Of a stretch of 64,000 bases of DNA, positions 9,616 to 17,546 are shown piece by piece. Below the pieces are notes generated by a model. The model did not search any database. It had not been told where the DNA came from and saw nothing but the letters and a program-made list of their open reading frames with translations. Source of the DNA: Rhizobium sp. (GTDB lineage Bacteria > Pseudomonadota > Alphaproteobacteria > Rhizobiales > Rhizobiaceae); contig PEKW01000005.1 of assembly GCA_002796995.1 (NCBI GenBank), positions 576,892 to 640,891 on the forward strand, given 5' to 3'. The position numbers and the translations under genes were made by a program. Every line of letters starts with the position of its first letter. The first letter of the stretch is position 1.

Positions 9616-9734
9616 AACCACCGCCACAGGTTGGAAAACTTTCGCTTGCCAATTTTTTATAAACCAAGCACTCTTTGCCGGTTCGGGCAATTTTGCGAGC
9701 ACGGGAAGACCTTATAATACATGCGCGCCGGAGA

Positions 9735-9793
9735 CGCTAAAAGTTCCGGGCAGGTTATGCACTATAGAAGCGAGTATACTTGCTTTTTTAGCG
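9735..9793 (+). other. long-range inverted repeat in the probable cspA leader
   Basis: CGCTAAAA (9735-9742) pairs with TTTTAGCG (9786-9793). Inside lies an 18-nt palindrome with one wobble, 9768-9785, whose core is AGTATACT. Together these could fold into a long stem in the mRNA leader or form a protein-binding site. The function is inferred from position only. Confidence 0.4.
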
Positions 9794-9916
9794 CCGGCTT
9801 GCGGTAACAGGGGTCCCTTTCCTCAAACATCGAGAAATGCCTGTCGAGCACCCGGTTACGGGTAACATTGCAATGCTGCCCCGCCGACACAGGGCAGAGA
9901 GAAAAGGACCTGACGC

Positions 9917-10132
9917 ATGGCCGAGACTGGCATCGTAAAATTCTTCAACACCGACAAGGGCTTTGGCTTCATCAAGCCTGACAATGGCGGCGCAGACATC
10001 TTCGTACACATTTCCGCCGTCCAGGCTTCCGGACTGCAGGGACTTTCTGAGAACCAGAAGGTCAGCTACGATACTGAACCTGATCGTCGCGGCAAGGGCC
10101 CGAAGGCCGTCAACCTGCATATCGCCGGCTGA
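9917..10132 (+). CDS. cspA: cold-shock protein, CspA family
   Basis: A protein of 71 residues forming a single cold-shock (OB-fold) domain. Both nucleic-acid-binding motifs are present: RNP1 as KGFGFIKP (about 15-22) and RNP2 as DIFVHISAV (about 29-37). Such proteins bind single-stranded RNA and DNA and melt secondary structure. The ATG follows AAGGACC at good spacing. The gene has a long structured region upstream and a strong terminator downstream, so it is probably monocistronic. Rhizobia carry several csp paralogs, so the symbol is a family name. Confidence 0.95.
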   Translation: MAETGIVKFFNTDKGFGFIKPDNGGADIFVHISAVQASGLQGLSENQKVSYDTEPDRRGKGPKAVNLHIAG

Positions 10133-10165
10133 CACTGACATTTTGCTTCGGCATTGGCTTTTCCG

Positions 10166-10189
10166 CCCGGCAGGTTTGCCGGGTTTTTT
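10166..10189 (+). terminator. Rho-independent terminator of cspA
   Basis: Perfect arms CCCGGCA (10166-10172) and TGCCGGG (10177-10183), 4-nt loop, followed by six T. Confidence 0.9.
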
Positions 10190-10283
10190 CGTTCAGGCTC
10201 CATTCAGCCTGCCGCCCCTATCCTGACTTCATTGTTCGCTATTACGCGACGAAGCCAATTGCAGGTCACAGGAAGGCAGAGCC

Positions 10284-10712
10284 ATGTTGAACTTCGCGAA
10301 ATATTCCCTGTTGTCGGCAGCGATCGCCATCGTGCCGCTGGCCGCATCGTCCGAGGCCAATGCGGGCGACTACTACCGCCGCCATCACAGGGAAGACGCC
10401 CTTGCCGCCGGCGCCATCGGCCTTGCCGCCGGCCTGGTCACCGGATCCCTGATCGCCAGCCAGCCGCGCACCGTCTATGTCGAGCCCGAACCGGTCTACA
10501 TCGAACCGGCACCGCGCCGCGTCTATGTCGAACCCGAGCCCGTCTATGTCGATGACTACCCGCCGGCCCCGGGTCCGGTCTATGGCGCAGCCGTCGAGCC
10601 GTGGTCGCCGGAATGGTATGACTATTGCTCGGCCCGCTATCGCAGCTTCAATGCCCGCTCTGGCACCTATGTCGGCTATGATGGCCGCTCGCATTTCTGC
10701 ACCGCCGGCTGA
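10284..10712 (+). CDS. BA14K-like exported protein
   Basis: A protein of 142 residues: signal peptide (1-27, ending A-N-A-G), a membrane-like helix (about 38-57, AAGAIGLAAGLVTGSLIA), a V-Y-V-E-P-E-P-V-Y repeat region (61-92) and a C-terminal BA14K motif, EWYDYCSARYRSFNARSG followed by T-Y-V-G-Y-D-G and H-F-C. The family is named after a 14-kDa Brucella immunoreactive protein reported to have lectin-like activity. The repeats (YVEPEPVY, YIEPAPRR, YVEPEPVY) are low-complexity and probably form an extended linker. Located in the periplasm or outer surface by inference. Good GGAAGG site before the ATG; a terminator follows. Confidence 0.85.
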   Translation: MLNFAKYSLLSAAIAIVPLAASSEANAGDYYRRHHREDALAAGAIGLAAGLVTGSLIASQPRTVYVEPEPVYIEPAPRRVYVEPEPVYVDDYPPAPGPVYGAAVEPWSPEWYDYCSARYRSFNARSGTYVGYDGRSHFCTAG

Positions 10713-10737
10713 GCCGACGGCCTTTGAAATCCGAAAG

Positions 10738-10765
10738 AAATGCGCCGCATCGCCGGCGCATTTTT
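10738..10765. terminator. terminator between the BA14K gene and the metallo-hydrolase gene
   Basis: Perfect 10-bp arms AAATGCGCCG (10738-10747) and CGGCGCATTT (10754-10763), 6-nt loop, T-run on the plus strand; it can also serve the convergent gene. Confidence 0.85.
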
Positions 10766-10788
10766 CGTTTCGGCCTCCCCTTGCGCGC

Positions 10789-11436
10789 TCAGATCCCGCG
10801 CAGGAACGGGTTGGTGCGGCGCTCCTCGCCGATCCGGCCGCCAGGCCCATGACCGCAGATGAAACCGACATTGTCGCCGAGCGGCAGGACCTTGTCGCGG
10901 ATCGAGTCGAGCAGCGTCTGATGGTCGCCGCCCGGCAGGTCCGTCCGGCCGATCGAGCCGGAAAACAGCACGTCCCCGACATGGGCGAAATTCTGCGCGC
11001 GGTTGAAGAAGATGACGTGGCCCGGCGCATGGCCGGGGCAGTGAAAGACCTCGAATTCATGCGCGCCGAACGACACCTTGTCGCCCTCTTCCAGCCAGCG
11101 GTCGGGCACGGTATTGCGCACCTTCATCGGCACGTTGAACATCTGCGCCTGCTGCTCGAGCTTCTGCAGCAGGGGCAGGTCGTCCTTGTGCGGACCGACG
11201 ATCTCGATGCCGAGCGCTTCCTTCAGCTCCGCGGCCCCGCCGGCATGGTCGATATGGCCATGGGTGAGCCAGATCTCCTTGAGCGTGATGCCGTTTTCCT
11301 TCAGCGTCTGCAGGATCACGTCGACATCGCCGCCGGGATCGACGATCACGCCTTCATGCGTATCGCTGTCGAACAGGATGGTGCAGTTCTGCTGGAAGGG
11401 GGTCACCGGAATGATCCCGGCCTGCATTTGTCCCAT
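10789..11436 (-). CDS. MBL-fold metallo-hydrolase (glyoxalase II-like)
   Basis: A soluble protein of 215 residues. Seen: the metal-binding motif LTHGHIDHAGG (about 64-74) of the T-H-x-H-x-D-H type, a following H in FHCPGHAPGHV, D in FVGDVLFSGSIGR (seen as AHVGDVLFSGSIGRTD), and the closing H in I-C-G-H-G-P-G. These are the two-metal ligands of the glyoxalase II/YcbL group, which hydrolyse thioesters such as S-lactoylglutathione or related compounds. I start at ATG 11436 (MGQMQAGIIPVTPFQQNC), the conserved N-terminus with its Q-N-C; the frame reads open far upstream without similarity. YcbL-type proteins lack the C-terminal substrate domain of true GloB, as here. Substrate uncertain. Confidence 0.88.
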   Translation of the reverse strand: MGQMQAGIIPVTPFQQNCTILFDSDTHEGVIVDPGGDVDVILQTLKENGITLKEIWLTHGHIDHAGGAAELKEALGIEIVGPHKDDLPLLQKLEQQAQMFNVPMKVRNTVPDRWLEEGDKVSFGAHEFEVFHCPGHAPGHVIFFNRAQNFAHVGDVLFSGSIGRTDLPGGDHQTLLDSIRDKVLPLGDNVGFICGHGPGGRIGEERRTNPFLRGI

Positions 11437-11692
11437 GGGGCGGTTCCTTCTTTTTGCGCAGGCAGCGCATAACACGTCCGCGATCAAACTTAAATCCGCG
11501 AAGCTTGGCCGGGAAACTGTGCGATCCCGGTAATTTCGTTGGAGTTTTTCCCCGTCTGCGCTTAGTTTTGCCGCAAAACGGGTGCCGGCCTGACGGTCAT
11601 AGCGCCCGCATCGGGAATGACCGGCAGCCATTGCCGCGGCAGGTTCATGCGACCGCCGCCCAACAGGCGCCGCAAGAACAAGGAAGTGACAA

Positions 11693-12208
11693 GTGGCTCG
11701 ACAGTCTGCGGGTAAGGCTGCCAGGAAAGAACTGCCGGAAATGCCGGTGGTCGACGACAAGACCATCGATTTCGAGACGATCGAACTGCTGTTCTTCGCC
11801 TATCGCGATTTCGTCTCGGATCCCGACGCGATCCTCGCCAAGATCGGCTATGGCCGCGCGCATCACCGCGTCGTCTATTTCGTCAGCCGCCGGCCCGGCA
11901 TGACGGTGGCCGACCTGCTCAACATCCTGCAGATCACCAAGCAGAGCCTTGCCCGCGTGCTGAAGGAACTGATCGACTCGGGCTATATCCGCCAGATGGC
12001 CGGCCCGGCCGACCGCCGCCAGCGCCGGCTCTACCCGACGCTGGCCGGCCGCGAACTGGCGCTCGCCCTGTCCGAACCGCAGTCACGCCGCATCGCCAAG
12101 GCGCTGGAGGGTTTCACCCCTGCCATGCGCGAGGGCGTGCACAAGTTCCTCGAAGGCATGAGCCGCCCGGACACGTCTCTGCCCGCGGACACGGCCGGAG
12201 TCGAATGA
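11693..12208 (+). CDS. MarR-family regulator (PetP-like)
   Basis: A winged-helix DNA-binding protein of 171 residues, GTG start at 11693 after AAGGAAG. The core TVADLLNILQITKQSLARVLKELID (about 75-99) is the recognition helix region, followed by the wing GPADRRQRRLYPT. It is directly followed (1-nt gap) by an OmpR-type response regulator. Known: Rhodobacter capsulatus petP-petR encode exactly this combination, a MarR-like protein and an OmpR-like regulator, placed next to the cytochrome bc1 operon. Here petABC lies about 31 kb away. The shared operon suggests both act on the same process; the target genes are not evident. Confidence 0.85.
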   Translation: MARQSAGKAARKELPEMPVVDDKTIDFETIELLFFAYRDFVSDPDAILAKIGYGRAHHRVVYFVSRRPGMTVADLLNILQITKQSLARVLKELIDSGYIRQMAGPADRRQRRLYPTLAGRELALALSEPQSRRIAKALEGFTPAMREGVHKFLEGMSRPDTSLPADTAGVE

Positions 12209-12209
12209 C

Positions 12210-12911
12210 ATGGCGCGCAAGATCTTCATTGCCGATGATGCGCCCCATCTCCTCGTCGTCGACGACGACACGCGCATCCGCGACCTCTTGCAGCGCTATC
12301 TCTCGGAACAGGGTTTCCGCATCACCGTCGCCGCGGATGCCGGAGAAGCAAGGCGCAAGCTCGAAGGCCTGCACTTCGACCTTCTCGTGCTCGACGTGAT
12401 GATGCCCGGCGAATCCGGGCTGTCGCTCACCCGCAGCATCGCGGCCGACAAACAAATCCCCGTCATCCTGCTCACCGCCCGCTCGGAGGCGGAATCGCGC
12501 ATCGCCGGTCTCGAGGCCGGCGCCGACGACTACCTCGCCAAGCCGTTCGATCCGCGCGAACTGGTGCTGCGCATCAACAACATCCTGAAGCGCAACCTGA
12601 ACGCAGACCAGCCGAAGATCGAGCAGGTCATGTTCGGGCCGTATAGTTTCTCCATCCTGCGCAAGGAACTGAAGCGCGGGCCGGAAGTGATCAAGCTCAC
12701 CGACCGCGAGCAGGACATCATGCTGCTGTTCGCCACCCGCGCCGGAGACACCATTCCGCGCCACGAACTGATCGGCAACGATACGGAAGTCGGCGAGCGC
12801 ACGATCGACGTGCAGATCAACCGGCTGCGCCGCAAGATCGAGGACGATCCGGCCAATCCGGTCTGGCTGCAGACCGTGCGCGGCATCGGCTACCGGCTGA
12901 GCATGGACTAG
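12210..12911 (+). CDS. OmpR-family response regulator (PetR-like)
   Basis: A regulator of 233 residues. Receiver domain (about 12-128) with the acidic pocket D18-D19-D20, the phospho-acceptor D62 in LLVLDVMMPG, T/S in LLTARSE and K in LAKPFDPREL; then a winged-helix output domain (about 140-230) with LTDREQDIMLLFATRAGD and the recognition region ERTIDVQINRLRRKIEDDP, ending VRGIGYRL. It would be phosphorylated by the kinase encoded 34 bp downstream and bind DNA through the C-terminal domain. Part of the MarR/regulator/kinase operon. Confidence 0.92.
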   Translation: MARKIFIADDAPHLLVVDDDTRIRDLLQRYLSEQGFRITVAADAGEARRKLEGLHFDLLVLDVMMPGESGLSLTRSIAADKQIPVILLTARSEAESRIAGLEAGADDYLAKPFDPRELVLRINNILKRNLNADQPKIEQVMFGPYSFSILRKELKRGPEVIKLTDREQDIMLLFATRAGDTIPRHELIGNDTEVGERTIDVQINRLRRKIEDDPANPVWLQTVRGIGYRLSMD

Positions 12912-12945
12912 CGCCAGTCGGCGCGGCAATGGAAGCGAAGGCAAG

Positions 12946-14325
12946 ATGACGCTGTTCGACAGCATCCGCAGGGACAATGATCGCACGCCCGGCGGGCTCA
13001 AGGGCCTGTCGCGCTGGCTGAGGCACCAGTTGCCGACCGGCCTCTATGCGCGCTCGCTGCTGATCATCATCCTGCCCATGCTGATCCTGCAGACGGTTCT
13101 GGCCGCGGTCTTCATGGAGCGCCACTGGCAGATGGTCACGGAGCGCATGTCGAGCGCCGTCACGCGCGACATCGCCGCCATCATCGCTCTTATCGAGGCT
13201 TATCCCGACGAGGCCGACTTCAAGAACGTCGTGCGCATCGCCCGCGACAAGCTGAACATGACGGTCTCGATGGAAGCGGGAGGGCAACTGCCGGCGACGC
13301 GGCCGAAGCCGTTCTTCTCGATCCTCGACCAGATCCTCTCCGACCAGATCGAGAACCAGATCGCCCGGCCCTTCTGGATCGACACCGTCGGCGATTCCCG
13401 CTTGGTCGAGATCCGCATCGCGCTGGACCAGGGCGTGCTTCGCATCTTTGCCCGCCGCAACTCGGCCTATGCCTCCAACACCCACATCTTCCTCTTGTGG
13501 ATGGTCGGCACCTCGCTGGTGCTCATCGTCATCTCCACGCTCTTCTTGCGCGGCCAGATCCGGCCGATCCTGTCGCTCGCCAAGGCGGCGGAAAGCTTCG
13601 GCAAGGGCCAGCGGCCGCCGGAGGACTTCAGCCCCCGCGGCGCCGACGAAGTGCGCCGCGCCGGCCTCGCCTTCATCCTGATGCGCGAGCGCATCGAACG
13701 GCAGATGGAGCAGCGCACCGCCATGCTGACCGGCGTCAGCCACGACCTGCGCACCATCCTTACCCGCTTCAAGCTGCAGCTGGCGCTTGCCGGCGACAAC
13801 CCCGACCTCCAGGGTCTCAACCAGGACGTCGACGACATGCAGACCATGCTCGAAGGCTACATGGCCTTTGCCCGCGGCGAAGCGGAAGAGGATGTCGGCA
13901 AGCTGAGGCTCGGGGAACTGTTCGACAAGCTGAAGGCGGATTTCGAGCTGCACGGCAAGTCGCTGACCTACCATATCGAAGGCGACGAGGAGGTCGCGGT
14001 GCGGCCGACCGCATTCACCCGGCTCGTCACCAATCTCGCCTCCAACAGCCGCCGCTATGCCGACCGCGTCGAGATCGAGGCAAAGCACAGCGCCAAATGG
14101 CTGACGATCGTGATCGACGACGACGGCCCGGGCATTCCCGCCGACTATCGCGACGACGTGTTCAAGCCCTTCTTCCGTCTCGACGAGGCGCGCAATCTCG
14201 ATGCGTCGGGCACCGGGCTCGGCCTGGCGATCGCCCGCGACATCGCGCGGGGCCATGGCGGTAACGTGACGCTGAGCGACAGCCCGCTCGGCGGTCTGCG
14301 CGCCACGGTGCGCGTGCCGGCCTGA
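12946..14325 (+). CDS. EnvZ-like sensor histidine kinase
   Basis: An inner-membrane kinase of 459 residues. Layout: cytoplasmic start, TM1 (about 36-57), periplasmic sensor region (58-178), TM2 (181-201), HAMP (202-255), DHp helix with the phosphorylated H266 in TGVSHDLRTILTRFKLQLA, and an ATPase domain with N-box LVTNLASNSRRYA, D-box IDDDGPGIP and G-box GTGLGLAIARDIARGHGG. The residue after H-D-L-R-T is I, where most kinases of this type have P. The partner is the preceding response regulator. The periplasmic region has no recognised ligand domain, so the signal is unknown. Confidence 0.92.
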   Translation: MTLFDSIRRDNDRTPGGLKGLSRWLRHQLPTGLYARSLLIIILPMLILQTVLAAVFMERHWQMVTERMSSAVTRDIAAIIALIEAYPDEADFKNVVRIARDKLNMTVSMEAGGQLPATRPKPFFSILDQILSDQIENQIARPFWIDTVGDSRLVEIRIALDQGVLRIFARRNSAYASNTHIFLLWMVGTSLVLIVISTLFLRGQIRPILSLAKAAESFGKGQRPPEDFSPRGADEVRRAGLAFILMRERIERQMEQRTAMLTGVSHDLRTILTRFKLQLALAGDNPDLQGLNQDVDDMQTMLEGYMAFARGEAEEDVGKLRLGELFDKLKADFELHGKSLTYHIEGDEEVAVRPTAFTRLVTNLASNSRRYADRVEIEAKHSAKWLTIVIDDDGPGIPADYRDDVFKPFFRLDEARNLDASGTGLGLAIARDIARGHGGNVTLSDSPLGGLRATVRVPA

Positions 14326-14347
14326 TACCCGATCGAGGAGAACCACG

Positions 14348-14935
14348 ATGTCGACCAGCGACTGGAATACGATGACCTGGCTCAATCCGCCCCCGCACAC
14401 GCAGGTGGGGCCTGACGGACTGCAGGTCGTGACCGGCGGCGAGACCGACTTCTGGCAGAAGACCTACTACGGCTTCCACCATGACAACGGGCATTTCCTC
14501 CATCTGCCCCGCACCGGCGACTTCACCATCGGCACGCGTTTTACCGGCCGCTATGAATCGCTCTACGATCAGGCTGGGCTGATGGTCCGGCACGACGAGC
14601 GCAACTGGCTGAAATGCGGCATCGAATTCACCGACGGCCTTTGCCACTTGAGCACCGTGGTCACCGTCGACGGCCGCTCCGACTGGTCGGCCTTTGCCCT
14701 GGCCGGTTTCTCCGGTGCGCTCGAGCTTCGCCTGAGCCGGCTCGGCGATGCCATGTTCGTGCAGTACCGCGTGCAGCCCGAAGGGCTCTGGCGGATGGCG
14801 AGGCTGGCCTATTTCCCGCCCGGTCTGGAAAGTCTGGAAGTGGGGGTGATGACCTGCTCGCCGCAGCGCGCCGGTTTCGAGGTGGTGTTCCACCATTTCC
14901 GGGTCAGCGACCCGGTCAGCCGCGACATCCACTGA
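14348..14935 (+). CDS. DUF1349 concanavalin-like protein
   Basis: A soluble protein of 195 residues, starting at an ATG after GAGGAGAACC. The family pattern is clear: TETDFWQKTYYGF-type stretch near 30-43 (here GGETDFWQKTYYGF), GDFTIGTRFTGRYESLYDQAGLMVR (about 58-82), WLKCGIEFTDG (87-97) and a final segment E-V-G-V-M-T-C-S-P. DUF1349 proteins have a concanavalin A-like beta-sandwich; yeast relatives are annotated as regulating growth after glucose is given, but bacterial function is unknown. It follows the kinase gene by 22 bp on the same strand and may be co-transcribed. Confidence 0.85.
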   Translation: MSTSDWNTMTWLNPPPHTQVGPDGLQVVTGGETDFWQKTYYGFHHDNGHFLHLPRTGDFTIGTRFTGRYESLYDQAGLMVRHDERNWLKCGIEFTDGLCHLSTVVTVDGRSDWSAFALAGFSGALELRLSRLGDAMFVQYRVQPEGLWRMARLAYFPPGLESLEVGVMTCSPQRAGFEVVFHHFRVSDPVSRDIH

Positions 14936-14949
14936 CGCTGCGGACGGCC

Positions 14950-15309
14950 TCACATCATCTTCATGCCGTTCGGCACGGGCTGCTCGACCGCGGCAAGCAC
15001 GATCGCGCCATTCTCGTCGGCAAAGCCGAGCGTCAAAACTTCGGAGCGGAACGGACCGATCTGGCGCGGCGGGAAATTGACCACGCCCAGCACCTGCCGG
15101 CCGACCAGGCTCTCCGGCGTGTAGTGCACGGTGATCTGCGCCGACGATTTCTTGATGCCGATCTCCGGCCCGAAGTCGATCTTGATCTTGATCGCCGGCT
15201 TGCGCGCTTCCGGAAAAGGCTCGGCCTCGACGACCGTTCCGACACGGATATCCACCTTCTCGAAATCGGCATAGCCGATCTCGGGCTGAACCTTCGTCGT
15301 TTCGCTCAT
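14950..15309 (-). CDS. csaA: tRNA-binding protein CsaA
   Basis: A protein of 119 residues consisting of one OB-fold tRNA-binding domain of the EMAP II/MetRS C-terminal type: [23 protein letters not shown] and the closing [20 protein letters not shown]. CsaA of Bacillus is described as a secretion-related chaperone that dimerises and binds tRNA; alphaproteobacterial copies are assigned by similarity. The ATG overlaps the stop of proC by 4 nt (ATGA), so the two are translated together. Confidence 0.9.
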   Translation of the reverse strand: MSETTKVQPEIGYADFEKVDIRVGTVVEAEPFPEARKPAIKIKIDFGPEIGIKKSSAQITVHYTPESLVGRQVLGVVNFPPRQIGPFRSEVLTLGFADENGAIVLAAVEQPVPNGMKMM

Positions 15310-16124
15310 CCGGCCAGTTCCTCGGCCCGCTTGCGCGCCGCCTCAATCGCTTCGTCGAAAAGCGGCTGCATGCCGCCCTCGGCCATCAGCACGGCCAGGG
15401 CCGCCGCGGTCGTTCCGCCTGGCGAGGTCACGTTCTGCCGCAGTCTCGCGGCGGCGTCGGGGGACTGGTGAAGCAGTTCACCAGCCCCCGCGACCGTTTC
15501 CCGTGCGAGGCGCATGGCCAGGTCCGCCTGCAGGCCGGCTTTGCGGCCTGCCTCAGCCATGCACTCGACGAGATAAAACACATAGGCCGGGCCGCTACCC
15601 GACACGGCCGTCACCGCATTGATCTGCTCCTCGCCGTCCAGCCATTCGACCGGGCCGGAAACCTTCAGGAGACGATGCACCATGTCGCGCTGCTCGGCGC
15701 TGACGGCATCATTGGCGAAGGCGCCGGTCACGCCGCGACCGATCATCGCCGGCGTGTTCGGCATGGCGCGCACCATGGCGGCGGCGCCCAGATGATGTTC
15801 CATGAAGGCAAGCGTCTTGCCGGCGGCGACCGAGACCACGACGGTCTGCGGTCCGACGAGCGACTTGAGCGGCGGCAGAACCGCCTCCATCACCTGCGGC
15901 TTGAGCGCGAGGAACAGGATCCCGGCGGTGAGCCCGGCCGGCACGTCCTTGGTATAGGTCGCTCCCGCATCGGCGATCTGCTTCAGCATGGCCTCCGACG
16001 GACCGGGATCGATCACCGTGACGGACGAGCCCGGCACGCCGTTCTTCAACCAGCCGGACAGCATGGCGCCGCCCATATTGCCGGCGCCGACGAGTACGAC
16101 GGGCCCCATCGTCGAATAGGTCAT
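15306..16124 (-). CDS. proC: pyrroline-5-carboxylate reductase
   Basis: A cytoplasmic enzyme of 272 residues that reduces pyrroline-5-carboxylate to proline with NAD(P)H. Seen: the Rossmann start [18 protein letters not shown] (9-26), the middle [20 protein letters not shown] and the C-terminal signature [23 protein letters not shown] plus [13 protein letters not shown]. Length is normal. It is the middle gene of ybjN-proC-csaA: 2 nt after the ybjN stop and overlapping csaA by 4 nt. Confidence 0.95.
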   Translation of the reverse strand: MTYSTMGPVVLVGAGNMGGAMLSGWLKNGVPGSSVTVIDPGPSEAMLKQIADAGATYTKDVPAGLTAGILFLALKPQVMEAVLPPLKSLVGPQTVVVSVAAGKTLAFMEHHLGAAAMVRAMPNTPAMIGRGVTGAFANDAVSAEQRDMVHRLLKVSGPVEWLDGEEQINAVTAVSGSGPAYVFYLVECMAEAGRKAGLQADLAMRLARETVAGAGELLHQSPDAAARLRQNVTSPGGTTAAALAVLMAEGGMQPLFDEAIEAARKRAEELAG

Positions 16125-16126
16125 GC

Positions 16127-16627
16127 TCAGGCTTCTCCGGCCGTTTCGAAAAGAACCGCTTCCATGGCGCTCTTGGCGTCCATGCCGGACCAGACCACGA
16201 ACTGGAAAGCCTGGAAATAGGCTTCGCAGGCATCGACGGCGCTCGACAGCAGCACTTCCACCTGGCGATTGGTCGGCTCGGCACCGCCGGCCAGCAGCAG
16301 CGACTGGCGGAAGATCACCACGTCCTCGTGCCGCCAGATGTCAAAGTGACCCATCAGCACCTGGCCGTTGATATGCGACAGCAGCCGGATGACTTCGTTG
16401 ACGCGCGCTTCGGGAATCTTGAGGTCGAAGGCCGATGCGAGATGCAGCGCCTCGAACTCTTCCATCCACGAGAAGGACACGTGGTAGTCGGCCCAACGGC
16501 CCGCAACCGTCATGGCGAGTTCGTCCTCGCCGGAGCGCTCGAACGACCAGTCGTTGTTCGAAGCGACGAATTCGATCATGTCGACCGGGTTGGACTGTCG
16601 TTCGAATTCAAATTCCATCAGGCTCAT
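16127..16627 (-). CDS. YbjN-domain protein
   Basis: A protein of 166 residues beginning MSLMEFEFERQSNPVDMIE. The body matches the YbjN family (bacterial relatives of type III secretion chaperones): WADYHVSFSWMEEFEALHLA, a helix of R-V-N-E-V-I-R-L-L-S-H-I-N and G-H-F-D-I-W-R-H-E-D-V-V-I-F-R. E. coli YbjN affects motility and stress responses, mechanism unknown. I took the ATG at 16627 since similarity begins there. First gene of the proC operon. Confidence 0.85.
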   Translation of the reverse strand: MSLMEFEFERQSNPVDMIEFVASNNDWSFERSGEDELAMTVAGRWADYHVSFSWMEEFEALHLASAFDLKIPEARVNEVIRLLSHINGQVLMGHFDIWRHEDVVIFRQSLLLAGGAEPTNRQVEVLLSSAVDACEAYFQAFQFVVWSGMDAKSAMEAVLFETAGEA

Positions 16628-16811
16628 GCGGCACCTTCTTGACCGGGATGAATGCGATATTTCGAGTGGCGACACCGAAGGACACAGACAAATTAACCGG
16701 AAACAACACTAGGAATGATTACCTATGGACCCCAGGGTACATCACCCACCCTGTCCGAAACTTACGCAGGTCCGTTTCGAATCATCATTTAAAATCAGTG
16801 TATAATGGCGA

Positions 16812-16920
16812 AGACCAAGTACCAGCCCCGAAACCGCGTTTTGGCTAACGGGTCTGTGGACAGCACTTGCGGCACAACCTGTGCAGTCGCCCTTAAACGA
16901 CTCTGGCCATTGGCTTTTTT
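16812..16920 (+). ncRNA. candidate small RNA
   Basis: Inferred from signals only. A consensus-like -10 box TATAAT (16801-16806), a hairpin AGTCG/CGACT (16885-16889 and 16898-16902), a short GCC-ATT-GGC stem and a terminal run of six T (16915-16920) define a possible transcript of about 110 nt. No -35 box near TTGACA is present at the right distance, and the last stem is weak. I do not recognise the sequence as a known RNA family. Confidence 0.3.
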
Positions 16921-16990
16921 CCGGCCGCGAGCATGTGGAAAAATAACCTGTATGAACTCGTAGTCGGCAGCGGAGAAAGAAACGCGGCCG

Positions 16991-17028
16991 AAAAAGAAAA
17001 AGCCCGGCGCGAGGCTTCGCGACAGGCT
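16991..17028 (-). terminator. Rho-independent terminator of ubiK
   Basis: Arms AGCCCGGCGCG (17001-17011) and CGCGACAGGCT (17018-17028) pair with one wobble and one mismatch around a 6-nt loop. On the minus strand the hairpin is followed by TTTT-C-TTTTT (16991-17000). It sits 67 bp after the ubiK stop. Confidence 0.85.
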
Positions 17029-17094
17029 TCAAAAAACGACGGATCGGGGCGACAACGCCCCTCGGAAGAGAGGTCTCCGGATGCGCGAAAGCGC

Positions 17095-17355
17095 TTACTG
17101 GGTCTTGGCGGCGAGCTGCGCCTCGAGCGCCTCGATACGCTTCAGAAGCGCGTCGTTCTCGTCGCGGGCCTTGACCGCCATCTCGCGGACAGCCTCGAAT
17201 TCCTCGCGCTTGACGACATCCATGCTGTTCAGCCAGCGCTCGGCCTGCGAATGGAAGGCGGTCTCCATCTCCTTGCGCACGCCCTGGGCGGCGCCGGCGG
17301 CATCGGTCATAAGCTTGGCGAATTCGTCCATAATACGGTTCGGGCCCGTCGACAT
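17095..17355 (-). CDS. ubiK: accessory factor UbiK family protein (BMFP/YqiC)
   Basis: A small coiled-coil protein of 86 residues. The N-terminal helix NRIMDEFAKLMTDAAGAAQG and the C-terminal coiled coil VKREEFEAVREMAVKARDEN followed by A-L-L-K-R-I-E-A-L-E-A-Q-L fit the YqiC/BMFP family; in E. coli this protein (UbiK) helps ubiquinone synthesis through UbiJ, and in Brucella the homologue is a membrane fusogenic protein. I start at ATG 17355 (MSTGPNRIMDEF); the upstream frame has no similarity. Monocistronic with a strong terminator; divergent from lgt. Confidence 0.85.
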   Translation of the reverse strand: MSTGPNRIMDEFAKLMTDAAGAAQGVRKEMETAFHSQAERWLNSMDVVKREEFEAVREMAVKARDENDALLKRIEALEAQLAAKTQ

Positions 17356-17546
17356 GGCAGTGGCTCCTCTAGCGTTCGATCCCTGGACGGTGTCCTCGGT
17401 AACAGCAGTTGAGGTAGGCATTCGGAGGCGTCGTTGCAAGCAGATTTCGCGCCCGCGCCCGCGTGCGTTCACGACGCGGCAAGATTCCATCTTGACCGTG
17501 CCATAGCGGAACGCCATTTTCCGGCAACATTAGAGAAAGAGCACCC

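Larger units (their letters stand above)
9460..9916 (+). other. 457-bp gene-free region ahead of cspA with several inverted repeats
   Basis: The stretch is more A+T-rich than its neighbours and I see no convincing protein gene in it; the longest open frame has no family features. It contains a near-palindrome at 9526-9545 (arms ATGCATCGC and GCGATGCAT, 2-nt spacer), a compound hairpin at 9577-9615, a TATAAT at 9713-9718 without a good -35 box, and a long-range repeat at 9735-9793 enclosing a palindrome at 9768-9785. Known: cold-shock genes often have long structured leaders. Inference: part of this region is the cspA leader, and the upstream part may hold a small RNA gene. Confidence 0.5.
16628..17094. 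other. 467-bp intergenic region with a candidate small RNA and a ubiK terminator
   Basis: No protein gene is supported here. On the plus strand a TATAAT at 16801-16806 is followed by a short structured stretch ending in a six-T run at 16915-16920. On the minus strand a strong terminator lies at 16991-17028. The part next to ybjN (16628-16800) would hold the promoter of ybjN-proC-csaA; I could not pick one with confidence. Confidence 0.5.

Noticed and set aside
9514..9717. 67-codon open frame upstream of cspA
   Set aside because: Starts with TTG without a ribosome site and runs through inverted repeats; not convincing as a protein gene.
12817..14400. 527-codon open frame on the minus strand
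   Set aside because: Shadow of the sensor kinase gene; no similarity.
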